This document shows, in pieces, positions 6,458-13,829 of a DNA stretch of 16,101 nt. The notes under the pieces are model-generated. The model searched no databases. It worked only from the letters and a program-made list of their open reading frames with translations, and was not told the origin of the DNA. The stretch is from Pseudomonadota bacterium (lineage in GTDB: Bacteria > Pseudomonadota > Alphaproteobacteria > Rhizobiales > Xanthobacteraceae). The DNA lies in assembly GCA_023432885.1 (NCBI GenBank), contig JAEZEU010000617.1, positions 1 to 16,101 of the forward strand. Direction: 5' to 3'. The first letter of the stretch is position 1, and every line of letters begins with the position of its first letter. The translations under genes and the position numbers were made by a program.

Positions 6458-6991
6458 CTAAACCCGGCTTGCCGCGACCAGCGCACATTTAGCTTTGTCG
6501 GCGTTAACGTTGACGAAGCCGACATGAACCCGGGTGAAAGTCTTGCGGCTCTTCATCTCCACGGGGTCGCTGATGACGCGTTTGCGGTCGGTCAGATGAC
6601 TGCCGTCACGGCGGGTGAAGGCGCACGCGATCTCTATGTCCTTGACCGCATAGTCGTTGGCATTGCGCAGTGTGAACGTGACCAGCGCCTTCGAGCCAAG
6701 GCCGCCGCGACGCCAAGACTGGGAGGAAATCTTCAGGCCGTCGAGCGGCGAGGCGGCCGGTGCTTCCGCTGCTGTTGTGGGAGGCTGAGCCGCATCCGGG
6801 CTGGCCGGCGCCGCCGCCGAAATCGGCGCTGCCGACTCGTCGCCCTGGACGACGGCGGACTTGATCGAAACGGGCTTGTCCTCGAAGGCGTCGCTAAGGG
6901 TCGGCCACATCACCCAGGCCAAGCTGCCTGTGATCACGATGGCCGCAAGGCCGGCGCCAAAGCCGGCAATTGACCGCGCGCGTCTCGTCAT
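6458..6991 (-). CDS. Membrane-anchored protein with a FxLYD/LEA-like beta-sandwich domain
   Basis: A 177-aa protein. An N-terminal helix (GFGAGLAAIVITGSLAWVMW) anchors it. An Ala/Pro-rich, probably unstructured linker follows (about 45-80), then an Ig-like beta domain: LKISSQSWRRGG, ALVTFTLRNANDYAVKDIEIAC, a charged turn DRKRVISDPVEMKSRKTFTRV and a final strand. The N-D-Y-A-V-K-D-I pattern matches domains that pack beta strands around conserved N-x-x-D/A positions (FxLYD, LEA-2 type). ATG 6991 is preferred because AGGAG (7001-7005) is 9 nt away; ATG 6997, two codons upstream, would be only 3 nt from it. Function unknown; probably envelope-associated. A strong minus-strand terminator lies just upstream at 7027-7057. 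Confidence 0.75.
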   Translation of the reverse strand: MTRRARSIAGFGAGLAAIVITGSLAWVMWPTLSDAFEDKPVSIKSAVVQGDESAAPISAAAPASPDAAQPPTTAAEAPAASPLDGLKISSQSWRRGGLGSKALVTFTLRNANDYAVKDIEIACAFTRRDGSHLTDRKRVISDPVEMKSRKTFTRVHVGFVNVNADKAKCALVAASRV

Positions 6992-7026
6992 GGCCATCCC
7001 CTCCTGCCGGGTGCAGCCGGCGAATC

Positions 7027-7057
7027 AAAAAGCCGTAGCGGCGTTCACCGTACGGCT
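7027..7057 (-). terminator. Strong minus-strand intrinsic terminator upstream of the 6991 gene
   Basis: On the minus strand AGCCGTA (7057-7051) pairs with TACGGCT (7037-7031) over a 13-nt loop, immediately followed by TTTT. There is no annotated minus-strand gene upstream of it before the divergent VOC gene. It would end an unannotated short transcript from about 7058-7239, or act as an attenuator in the leader of the gene starting at 6991. Confidence 0.65.
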
Positions 7058-7239
7058 CTCAGGGACGACAGCCGCTTGGGGTTCGCCACCGCGTGCTCAA
7101 CGCTTCACCGCACGTTTGGTTGCGCAGCGTCACGGCATTATTGCGGCGCCCGCAGGCGGCAAAGGATGGCACTGACGAGGTGCTGCCGCTAGATTTGCGC
7201 CGCAAGATCAACAATTCGGCGGAAGCGAGGGATACCACG

Positions 7240-7623
7240 ATGCCTGCTGTGACCTGGGACCATATTCATTTGCGCAGCCCCGATCCGGAGGCGACCGCGG
7301 CCTGGCTGCGCGATATCCTCGGCGCCGAGATCGTGCGCGGTCTCGACCGCATCGACGTCAAGCTCGGCGGCGCCAATGTTTTCATCGCCCCGGTTACGAC
7401 AGGCGACGGCGTCAACTCACCGCCGGTGACGCCGTATCAGGGGCTCGATCATTTCGGGCTCGCGGTAGAGGACATCGACGCGGTCGCGGCCGAGATCAAG
7501 GCCAAGGGTGTCGAGTTCACGAAGGAGCCGACCACCATCCGCCCCGGCGTGCGCATCTGCTTCCTGCGCGGCCCGCAGGGCATCTCGATAGAGTTGCTCG
7601 AACGCGACAAGAAATACGTGTGA
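7240..7623 (+). CDS. VOC-superfamily (glyoxalase/dioxygenase fold) protein
   Basis: A 127-aa single-domain protein with the vicinal-oxygen-chelate pattern. Strand 1 carries a His motif (TWDHIHLRSPDPEATAAWL). A second motif is GLDHFGLAVEDIDAVAAEI (H71), and the closing strand is GISIELLER (E118). H8/H10, H71 and E118 are the candidate metal ligands. Members include glyoxalase I, methylmalonyl-CoA epimerase and antibiotic-binding proteins; the neighbours do not identify a substrate. The start ATG 7240 has GAGGGA at 7227-7232 (7-nt spacing); an in-frame upstream extension does not look like protein. Cytoplasmic. Confidence 0.88.
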   Translation: MPAVTWDHIHLRSPDPEATAAWLRDILGAEIVRGLDRIDVKLGGANVFIAPVTTGDGVNSPPVTPYQGLDHFGLAVEDIDAVAAEIKAKGVEFTKEPTTIRPGVRICFLRGPQGISIELLERDKKYV

Positions 7624-7659
7624 CTGCTTTATCACGCCGGGTCTGCCTCGGACGCTAAG

Positions 7660-7691
7660 GAGACGCGGAACGCGCGTCTCGAACCATGAGG
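7660..7691. repeat. Palindromic repeat element, CGCGTCTCGA...ATGAGG family
   Basis: GAGACGCG (7660-7667) pairs perfectly with CGCGTCTC (7673-7680), and the element ends with GAACCATGAGG. The same core CGCGTCTCGA and the same end ATGAGG occur in the element at 12720-12801. This is a dispersed palindromic type I associate with Bradyrhizobium genomes. It also lies 37 bp after the VOC stop and could serve as an mRNA 3' hairpin. Confidence 0.6.
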
Positions 7692-7784
7692 CTGCAAACG
7701 GGACGCATCCCTTGACGCCCCTGACGTGGCCCTCGTGGGCTTAGGGTCAAGTCCAGCTAGTTAGAGCCGACCTGGATCGACTCA

Positions 7785-8115
7785 CTACGTCATGCTGCCC
7801 GGCATGAAGCAGCGGATCGTCAGCCCGCCCCAGCCCTTGATCGGCCAGACCATGGTGCGGCCGCCGCGGTTGGGCGCGGTGATAACAGCATCATCGGGGA
7901 CGTCGTGCCCCTCCCCTTCGATCCTGACCCGATAGTGGCCGCTCTTGCTTTCCCAGTCGGGATCGGCAAGCGCATAGCCGTCGGCATCGGAGCAGCACGG
8001 ACCCCTGCCGGACTTGAGGTGTCGAACCACGCTTTGAGCGGCGAGTTGGCGTACCGGCCGTCGTCGCGAGCGTGCTCACTTGCGAGACCAGTCCAAGCAG
8101 CAGCCCCACGCACAT
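7785..8115 (-). pseudogene. Small secreted protein gene broken by two frameshifts
   Basis: Three minus-strand frames together spell one protein. From ATG 8113-8115 comes a signal-peptide-like MCVGLLLGLVSQV. The frame shifts near 8075-8090 to EHARDDGRYANSPLKAWFD. It shifts again at about 8020-8026 to HLKSGRGPCCSDADGYAL and on to MVWPIKGWGGLTIRCFMPGS, stop at 7785. The segments join into a coherent secreted protein of about 110 aa; I recall intact Bradyrhizobium relatives with the pattern WF..LKSG.G.CCS.ADG followed by a VPDDAVI....GR.MVWP block. The last two-thirds is well preserved, so the breakage may be recent or the shifts may be sequencing errors. Function of the intact family is unknown. 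Confidence 0.65.
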
Positions 8116-8533
8116 GATCGGCAATATCGTTCTGCCGCCTTGGTGCTGCCCCCTGAAAGCTCCCGTGTCGTCATCAGGGCATCGGCGAGCGCTGGCACCG
8201 CCGGAATACATCCAGTTGGTCACCTGTCTCTTGCTCCGCCACCGCGCGCGCATTCCGCAAAGGGGGCAAAGGTATTACGAGATCGAATGCACACAACGCT
8301 GTCGTTTTGCAGCACTTCCCCGCCGGTAACAGCGACCCACTTGGCAGGACGAGCGCTCACCTAAGTTGCAAGAATACCAACGCATCGCGGGCCAACTCGA
8401 TTCGCGCCCGGCAGGGCCCGGGCGGCTTTGTCGCGCGCGACCGGCAAATCTGCCGCGTTGCACCACCTGCCGTACTTTGGCTAAAATGGTGGACGGGCTG
8501 CCGTTGGGCGACGGAAGCCGGCACTGGGACACA
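8116..8533. other. Intergenic region upstream of the GrlR-like gene
   Basis: About 420 bp with no convincing gene on either strand. Near its right end is a promoter-like pair for the GrlR-like gene (8458-8487). The rest may include the former promoter of the broken gene. Confidence 0.5.
8458..8487 (+). promoter_or_regulatory. Sigma-70-type promoter candidate for the GrlR-like gene
   Basis: TTGCAC (8458-8463), an 18-nt spacer, then TAAAAT (8482-8487). Transcription would begin near 8494, leaving a leader of about 40 nt before ATG 8534. It also argues against the in-frame ATG at 8486, which overlaps the -10 hexamer. Confidence 0.4.
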
Positions 8534-8884
8534 ATGAAAAACGGGCTGTATTCGATTCACGTCACCCTGCTCGACGGGCGCGCCGGCAAGGGCAGCGGAG
8601 TGATCCTGTTCCGCGACGGACAGATCCTCGGCGGCGATGCCTATTTGTTTTATACCGGCAGCTACACGGTGAAGGACAATACCTTCAAGGGCGAGGTGCT
8701 GGTCCAGCGGCACACCACGCCGAACCCGAACGACAATCCCTTGTTCGGCGGGCCTGCGCCGGTCGGCATCGGCGTTTCCGGCACCTTCACCGATACCCGC
8801 GGCGTGATGAATGGCACCGCGCTGGTGGGCAAGGCCAGCCAGATTTTTGGCGCAACGCTGCACAAGCTGGCAGATCTCAACTAG
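8534..8884 (+). CDS. GrlR-family regulatory protein
   Basis: A 116-aa protein that begins MKNGLYSIHVTLLDG and continues GVILFRDGQILGGDAYLFYTGSY and GVSGTFTDTRGVMNGTALV. This order of short beta strands, with the GGD turn after a V-x-x-x-R-D-G motif, is the pattern of the GrlR family, beta-barrel proteins named for the negative regulator of type III secretion genes in enteropathogenic E. coli. In rhizobia such proteins are widespread outside secretion loci, and no secretion gene is visible here, so the role is probably different; some may bind lipids or small ligands. ATG 8534 matches the family's usual N-terminus and lies downstream of a promoter-like pair. It converges with the sensor kinase, whose stop is 36 bp away. 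No clear terminator separates them. Confidence 0.8.
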   Translation: MKNGLYSIHVTLLDGRAGKGSGVILFRDGQILGGDAYLFYTGSYTVKDNTFKGEVLVQRHTTPNPNDNPLFGGPAPVGIGVSGTFTDTRGVMNGTALVGKASQIFGATLHKLADLN

Positions 8885-8920
8885 ATTCTAGCGCATCCTA
8901 GCCGGCGCACTTTCTGCGGG

Positions 8921-11602
8921 CTATTCCGCCGCGAGTTCCACCGGCGCAACGCGCGGCAGGATCATCTGGATGCGCGTGCCGCCCCCGGGCGCGGAGTCGA
9001 GATCAAGCCGGCCGCCGAGGCGCGTGGTCACGATGCTGTAGACGATGTGAAGCCCGAGACCCGTGCCGCCCTGGTCGCGCCGCGTGGTGAAGAAGGGATC
9101 GAAGGCGCGGCGACGCACGTCGATGCTCATGCCGACACCATCGTCGGAGAACAGCACCTCGACGTTGTCCTTGCCGGATTCGCGCACCTGGATGTCGACT
9201 GTGCCGGGGCGCCCGTCCGGAAAGGCATGCGCCACAGCATTGAGGAACAGGTTGGTGAGCACCTGGCCGTAGGGACCGGGATAGCTGTTCATGGATAGAT
9301 TAGGCTGGCACTCAACGTTGAGCGTGAGGTTGTGCTTGCGCAGGCCGGGCCGCAGGCTCATCACCACCTGCTCGGTGAGATCGCCGAGGTCGAACACGCG
9401 TTTGTCGGAATAGTTGCGGTCGGCGGCGACCTGCTTGAACGACTGGATCAGCTCGGCGGCGCGATTAAGGTTGGCGACGAGTTGGGCGGATGCGTCGCGG
9501 CTGGTGTCGAGAAATTCGTTCAGGCTCGAGCGGCGCAATTCGCCGCGCGCCACTTCCGCAGTGAAATTCGCCGTCTTTCGCTCCAGCGCGGAGGCCACCG
9601 TCAGGCTGATGCCCACGGGATTGTTGACCTCGTGCGCGACGCCCGCGACCAGGCGGCCAAGTGCGGCGAGCTTTTCCGCCTCGATCAGCGAATTCTGGGT
9701 TTCGCGCAGGTTGCGCAGCGCGGCTTCGGCCGCATCGCGGGCCTTTCGCATTTCCTGCTCGCCGCGCTTGCGTTCGCCGATGTCGAGCGCGACGGTGACG
9801 ATGTTCTCGATCTCGCCGTCGGCGTCGAGCAATGGAAGCTTGTTGACCAGCCATTGCCGCATGTTGCCGGCGGAGTCCTTGTACTCCTCCTCGTAGAAGC
9901 CGAGCTCCCTGCCCGCCGACAGCACCCGCTTATCGTGCTCGTCGGTCTTCATCGCGCCGTAGCGCGACATCAGCTCCCCGGTGGTGCGCCCGATCGCATC
10001 CTGCGGCTCGATGCCGAAAATGCCGGCCATATAGCGGTTCATCAGCACGTAGCGAAGGTCCCTGTCCTTGACGTTGATGACCGCCGGCACGGTATCGATC
10101 ACCTGTTGCAACAATCTTCTGCCTTCGGCGATTGCATCTTCGGCGCGCTTCTCCTCGGTAATGTCGCGCACCACCCCTTCGTAGCGGATAATCTCGCCAG
10201 CCTCGTTGCGCACAGCACCCGCCGAGTCCGACAGCCACAGGACGGTGCCGTCGCGGGCGCGGACCTGATACTCGAATTCGCGCACCATGCCGTCGCGTTG
10301 CATCAGCCGCCGGTATTCATCCCGCGCTGATTTGTGCACATAGACGCTGTCGGCGACATCGCTGATGGCTGCGATCAGTTCCTTCGGGGTGGCATAGCCC
10401 ATCATGCGCGCCAAAGCCGGATTAGCATCGAGCAATTCGCCACTCGGCGTCGTGACGTAGATGCCGTCAACGGACGTTTCGAACAGCTTGCGATAGCTCT
10501 CCTCAGCCATACGCTGCTCGGCGAGTGCGCGCACCGCGGCCTCGCGCGCGGCATCCGCATCCACCAGGGTCTGGCGGAACACTTCGGCAGCCCGTGCGAT
10601 GTCGCCAATCTCATTGTCGACGTCGGTCGCGGGAATGGGCACGTCCTTCTCACCGCCCGCCACCGAGCGGATCGCGGTTGCGATCCGCGCCAGCGGACGC
10701 ACGGTGCGGCGCACCACCAGTGCCGCGGCGAACAGGCCGATCAGCACGCCCATGCTACCGAGCACTATGCTCTGCCATTTGGCCTCCGACAGCGTCCGGG
10801 CAAAATCCCGAGCCAGGACATGGCCGCGCCGTGCGCTCACCTCGCGCAACAGTTCGGTGACCCGCTGGATCAGCCGGCCTTCGGTGCCCAGCACCTCCCT
10901 GTCGATTTCGCCGATCTGCCGCTCGCGGACGGTAATCGCAACGATTGTCTCGGCATAATCATTGGCAGCCGCCCGCAGCTTCGCATCGCCAATCGTCAGT
11001 GCACGCATCTCGTGCGCGGCGACCTCGGCGGCCGAGGGATTATGCGCCAGCAGTCCCGCGGAGATGCGGTTCTGCAGCTGCAGCAGAGTGATGGTCAGGG
11101 TGGAGTCGGCATTCTCGGCAATCGCCGCGTTGAACCTGTCACGGAGCGGCGCCAGGCCGGCGATCAGATCCGCCCTGCGGTTGATCAGCACCGAAATGCG
11201 TTCGATGCCGGAACGATAGGTCGAAAGGCGTTGGGTGACGCCATCGATCATATCCTGCTGCTCGGGCGCGAGCTCAAGGCGGGTCTTCGTCAGGACGTCG
11301 CTGAGGGCCGTGGTGGCTTCCGCGATCTGGACCGACTGGTCGCCGGGATCCGTCACGAAATCGCGCGCGGCGAGCCGCAGTTCGTTCATCCGCCGGTCGA
11401 TGTCTTCGGCGAGATCGCCGACGGCCTGCAGCCGCTGCAACTCGGCAAAGGTCTGGTCGATATGGCGGATGGCAATGACGCTGGCCGCACCGGTCACGAC
11501 GATGACCGCCAGCACCAGCATAAAGCTTCCGAACGTCATCTGCCCGATCGAGAGCGAGCGCACCCGGTCATTAGGCGGATTCGGCGGCGTTTCGGCAGAC
11601 AT
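8921..11602 (-). CDS. Membrane sensor histidine kinase with HAMP and two PAS domains
   Basis: An 893-aa protein. TM helix 1 at about 26-45 and TM helix 2 at about 278-297 flank a mostly helical periplasmic sensor (46-277). A HAMP domain (RRTVRPLARIATAIRSVAGG, from 298) follows, then PAS 1 (about 366-482), PAS 2 (about 491-612), a coiled linker and the kinase core. The H-box is RLVAGVAHEVNNPVG with His657; the N-box is LTNLFLNAVAHA (N784, N788). G1 is DDGVGM (820-825), the F-box FDPFFTT (834-840) and G2 GGTGLGL (845-851). It should autophosphorylate His657 and pass the phosphate to a response regulator, but there is no receiver domain and none is adjacent, so its partner is elsewhere. ATG 11602 is preferred to TTG 11632. 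PAS ligand and signal unknown. Confidence 0.95.
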   Translation of the reverse strand: MSAETPPNPPNDRVRSLSIGQMTFGSFMLVLAVIVVTGAASVIAIRHIDQTFAELQRLQAVGDLAEDIDRRMNELRLAARDFVTDPGDQSVQIAEATTALSDVLTKTRLELAPEQQDMIDGVTQRLSTYRSGIERISVLINRRADLIAGLAPLRDRFNAAIAENADSTLTITLLQLQNRISAGLLAHNPSAAEVAAHEMRALTIGDAKLRAAANDYAETIVAITVRERQIGEIDREVLGTEGRLIQRVTELLREVSARRGHVLARDFARTLSEAKWQSIVLGSMGVLIGLFAAALVVRRTVRPLARIATAIRSVAGGEKDVPIPATDVDNEIGDIARAAEVFRQTLVDADAAREAAVRALAEQRMAEESYRKLFETSVDGIYVTTPSGELLDANPALARMMGYATPKELIAAISDVADSVYVHKSARDEYRRLMQRDGMVREFEYQVRARDGTVLWLSDSAGAVRNEAGEIIRYEGVVRDITEEKRAEDAIAEGRRLLQQVIDTVPAVINVKDRDLRYVLMNRYMAGIFGIEPQDAIGRTTGELMSRYGAMKTDEHDKRVLSAGRELGFYEEEYKDSAGNMRQWLVNKLPLLDADGEIENIVTVALDIGERKRGEQEMRKARDAAEAALRNLRETQNSLIEAEKLAALGRLVAGVAHEVNNPVGISLTVASALERKTANFTAEVARGELRRSSLNEFLDTSRDASAQLVANLNRAAELIQSFKQVAADRNYSDKRVFDLGDLTEQVVMSLRPGLRKHNLTLNVECQPNLSMNSYPGPYGQVLTNLFLNAVAHAFPDGRPGTVDIQVRESGKDNVEVLFSDDGVGMSIDVRRRAFDPFFTTRRDQGGTGLGLHIVYSIVTTRLGGRLDLDSAPGGGTRIQMILPRVAPVELAAE

Positions 11603-11632
11603 ACGGTTGGGACCGGTTCCAGACAGTCCCAA

Positions 11633-11790
11633 TATACGACGTCTTCCCCGGCGGGGAACATATTGAAATTTGTTATAAATCCCCGCGCGCTGACCACCTT
11701 AGGCCAAAGGGCAAGGTCCGACCTGGATGATCCCGGCAAAGATCGCCAAGAGGCGTTCTTCACGTCACAACCGGCAGTGTCCAGCTTCTG
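11633..11790. other. Intergenic region between the sensor kinase and the catabolic cluster
   Basis: No gene is supported here. It includes an AT-rich patch near 11660-11690 and the inverted repeat at 11644-11658, so it probably contains the kinase promoter. I see no intrinsic terminator for the cluster. Confidence 0.45.
11644..11658. promoter_or_regulatory. Inverted repeat in front of the sensor kinase gene
   Basis: TTCCCC (11644-11649), GGC, GGGGAA (11653-11658) form a perfect palindrome about 45 bp upstream of the kinase start, flanked by an AT-rich tract. It could be an operator or a short leader hairpin; no binding protein can be named. Confidence 0.25.
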
Positions 11791-11907
11791 CTAGACCTCC
11801 GGCGTAGCCAGGGCCGTTTCCAGGCCGGCGCTGATCCTGGCGACCGCCGGCTGCGGGGCCGCAGACTTCATCACCATCAGCAGCAATGCGGAGCGGGCTT
11901 GCCTCAT
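11791..11907 (-). CDS. 38-aa ORF overlapping the Nudix stop by ATGA
   Basis: The ATG at 11905-11907 shares four bases with the Nudix TGA stop (11904-11906), an arrangement that favours translational coupling. The 38 residues begin MRQARSALLLMVMKSAA and end ISAGLETALATPEV. There is a short hydrophobic stretch (ALLLMVM) and an Ala-rich tail. I do not recognise it. It may be a real small protein, the decayed remains of a longer gene, or chance. Confidence 0.35.
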   Translation of the reverse strand: MRQARSALLLMVMKSAAPQPAVARISAGLETALATPEV

Positions 11908-12704
11908 CCGGCCGCGCCGACCTCGAAGACGTCGCCATCATAGCCCGCTTCAAGCGGAATACGAAGCTGCCGGCCGGTCGCGGTCTTGGTCATGACCGGT
12001 GTGACTGTGATGACAGTCTTGCCCTGGCTGTCGTCGAGGGCGGCCCTCACACTGTCCTGCTTGCCGAGCCTGATCAAGTTGCGCGTGGTCGGGAACGGCA
12101 GCTTGAAGCGGCCGGTTTCGCCGCCCGCCAGAGCTTCGCGCGGAGACACCCAGATCGAGTCGGTGGATTCCTTGCCGTCATGCGCGCCAAGCTGGTCCGG
12201 TGGCGCAGCAGCGAGATAGAACCAGGTGTCGAAACGCTTCGGCAAGCCTTCCGGCGTGATCCAGTGCGCATAGGGCGTGAGCGCGTCGAGGGCGAGTTGC
12301 ATACCGCTGTCGGTCAACGCCCGCAGGAAGGTGGTCTTGCGATCATTCAAGTCGGCGCGAAAGGCGACCTCAATCTCGCTGGCACGCTTGGCATCGACCA
12401 GCGCCTTCGAGCCTCTCGGTCGCGCGAGGAGAATGCCGCTTTCCTCGAAGGTCTCGCGGATTGCCGCGATCCGAAAGCCGAGCGCGTCGGCATCGAGACC
12501 CTCGCCGCCGGAATAAAGCTCGGATTCCGCCGCAATATCCATGTCATTCTTGTCGACGCTGCCGCCCGGGAACACCAGCGCACCGGAATTGAACTCTATC
12601 TGATGGTGGCGCACCATCATGAAGACCTCGATCTCGTTCGCCGTCTTGCTGTCGCGGAGCAGCAGCACGGTCGACGCCAGACGTGGTTTGACTACTTCAG
12701 CCAT
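11904..12704 (-). CDS. NUDT19-like Nudix hydrolase (possible CoA/acyl-CoA pyrophosphatase)
   Basis: A 266-aa protein starting at ATG 12704 (AAGGAG, 5-nt spacing). The N-terminal strands STVLLLRD and IEVFMMVRHH lead into FPGGSVDKND (about 45-54). The signature helix RETFEESGI follows at 83-91. Between the G and the RE..EE half of the Nudix box about 20 extra residues (DMDIAAESELYSGGEGLDAD) are inserted. An insertion there is characteristic of the NUDT19/RP2 branch, whose mammalian members cleave CoA and acyl-CoA to 3',5'-ADP and phosphopantetheine derivatives. PYAHWITPEGLPKRFDTWFY (about 142-161) also fits that branch. Placement after acyl-CoA genes supports the CoA substrate, though this is inference. 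The adjacent 38-aa ORF overlaps its stop. Confidence 0.82.
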   Translation of the reverse strand: MAEVVKPRLASTVLLLRDSKTANEIEVFMMVRHHQIEFNSGALVFPGGSVDKNDMDIAAESELYSGGEGLDADALGFRIAAIRETFEESGILLARPRGSKALVDAKRASEIEVAFRADLNDRKTTFLRALTDSGMQLALDALTPYAHWITPEGLPKRFDTWFYLAAAPPDQLGAHDGKESTDSIWVSPREALAGGETGRFKLPFPTTRNLIRLGKQDSVRAALDDSQGKTVITVTPVMTKTATGRQLRIPLEAGYDGDVFEVGAAG

Positions 12705-12719
12705 AGACACTCCTTGAGA

Positions 12720-12801
12720 CCTCATCCCGGGGAGCGGCCTTCAGGCCGCGTCTCGATGGATGGATGGCAAGATCGGGGCCTCGCGGTTCGTCACCATGAG
12801 G
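12720..12801. repeat. Palindromic repeat element between the Nudix and DapA-like genes
   Basis: CCTCAT (12720-12725) and ATGAGG (12796-12801) form the ends. Inside is a perfect hairpin GCGGCCT-TC-AGGCCGC (12734-12749) followed by GTCTCGA. The core CGCGTCTCGA and the ATGAGG end are shared with the element at 7660. This is consistent with a dispersed Bradyrhizobium palindromic element; it overlaps the region just upstream of the Nudix gene. Confidence 0.65.
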
Positions 12802-12806
12802 GATCA

Positions 12807-13763
12807 TCATCCCGCCGCACTCGATTGCGGTTGCAGGTTGGCGCGGCGGTCGTAGCGCGCCACCCGCGATAGCAGATAATCGACTTCCGCTTTCGCGGTC
12901 GCCGTGATGATCGCACCGGGCTTGCGCTGGGCGCTGGAAGAGATGATGCCGCGCTTCTGGAGCACGTATTTACGCACGGACAGGCCCGCCCCCGGCTGCT
13001 GCTCGTATCGGATCAGCGGCAGATGCGCGTCGAACAGGTCATGCGCGGCGTCGCGCTTGCCCTCCTTCGACAGCTTGACGACGTCGATCAGAAGTTCCGG
13101 GAAGGCATAGCCGGTCATGGCGCCGTCCGCGCCGCGCTCCATCTCGAAATCGAGGAACAGGCCGCCATTGCCGACGAGGATCGAGAGTTCGCGCAGCGAG
13201 CCATCCTTCTGATAGCCACGCAGGGTGGAAATCTTCTCCAGACCCGGCCAATCCTCGTGCTTCAGCATCACGCAGGAGGGGCTGTCCATGATGATCTTGC
13301 GGATCACGGCCGGGGTGAACACGACCGAGAGCGTCAGGGGGTAATCCTGCAATACCCAGGGAATATCGTCGCCGATCGCTTCCTGCGCCTGCCTGAAGTA
13401 GCCGGTGATCTGGTCGTCGGTGCGCAAGGATGGCGGCGGCGCGATCATGACGCCGGCCGCGCCTGCATCCATCGAGGCCTTTGCCAGCGAGCGCATCGAG
13501 GCAAAACCCGGTGCGGAGACGCCGACGATCACCTGCATGTTCTTGGCGCGCTTGACGAAGCGGACCGCCACCTGCTCTGCCTCGGCCGCATCCAGCTTCG
13601 GCGCCTCGCCGAGGATGCCGAGCACGGTGACGCCGTCGCAGCCGACCGAGGCGTAGAAATCCGTCAACTTGTCGATCGACTTCTCGTCGATGCGGCCGTC
13701 CTCGTGGAACGGTGTCGGCGCAATTGCGAAGGTGCCGGCGGCCTTGGCGTTGAGCTTGGTCAT
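12807..13763 (-). CDS. DapA-superfamily aldolase/lyase (DHDPS/NAL family)
   Basis: A 318-aa TIM-barrel protein of the dihydrodipicolinate synthase/N-acetylneuraminate lyase family. The nucleotide-free pyruvate-type site motifs are present: GILGE (49-53, equivalent to the GTTGE-like loop), Tyr141 in LQDYPLTL, and Lys168 in VMLKHED, the expected Schiff-base lysine. The barrel order TFAIAPTPFHEDGRID at the N-terminus is typical. Because it lies in an acyl-CoA catabolic cluster and not beside lysine biosynthesis genes, true DHDPS activity is unlikely; an aldolase, hydratase or decarboxylase acting on a 2-oxo acid is more plausible. ATG 13763 has a purine-rich AGAGGG upstream. The tail after about residue 300 is long and low in structure. 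Confidence 0.85.
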   Translation of the reverse strand: MTKLNAKAAGTFAIAPTPFHEDGRIDEKSIDKLTDFYASVGCDGVTVLGILGEAPKLDAAEAEQVAVRFVKRAKNMQVIVGVSAPGFASMRSLAKASMDAGAAGVMIAPPPSLRTDDQITGYFRQAQEAIGDDIPWVLQDYPLTLSVVFTPAVIRKIIMDSPSCVMLKHEDWPGLEKISTLRGYQKDGSLRELSILVGNGGLFLDFEMERGADGAMTGYAFPELLIDVVKLSKEGKRDAAHDLFDAHLPLIRYEQQPGAGLSVRKYVLQKRGIISSSAQRKPGAIITATAKAEVDYLLSRVARYDRRANLQPQSSAAG

Positions 13764-13781
13764 GTACCCTCTTCTCCTCTG

Positions 13782-13821
13782 TCATTCCGGAGCGATGCGC
13801 AGCATCGAACCCGGAACGACG
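13782..13821. repeat. Palindromic repeat element between the DapA-like and SDR genes
   Basis: TTCCGG (13785-13790) pairs with CCGGAA (13810-13815), and inside CGATGC-GCA-GCATCG forms a second hairpin. Together they fold as one imperfect 40-nt hairpin. The CATTCCGG...GCATCG...CCGGAA layout is a second dispersed type that I associate with Bradyrhizobium. It fills the 66-bp gap between the two genes. Confidence 0.65.
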
Positions 13822-13829
13822 GCAAAATT

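Noticed and set aside
6410..6973. Plus-strand frame of 187 codons opposite the 6458-6991 gene
   Set aside because: The minus-strand gene has a ribosome-binding site, a membrane helix and a recognisable beta domain, whereas the plus-strand product is Arg/Gly-rich without structure.
9332..11794. Long plus-strand frames opposite the sensor kinase
   Set aside because: All kinase motifs are on the minus strand; the plus-strand frames are antisense shadows of its GC-biased codons.
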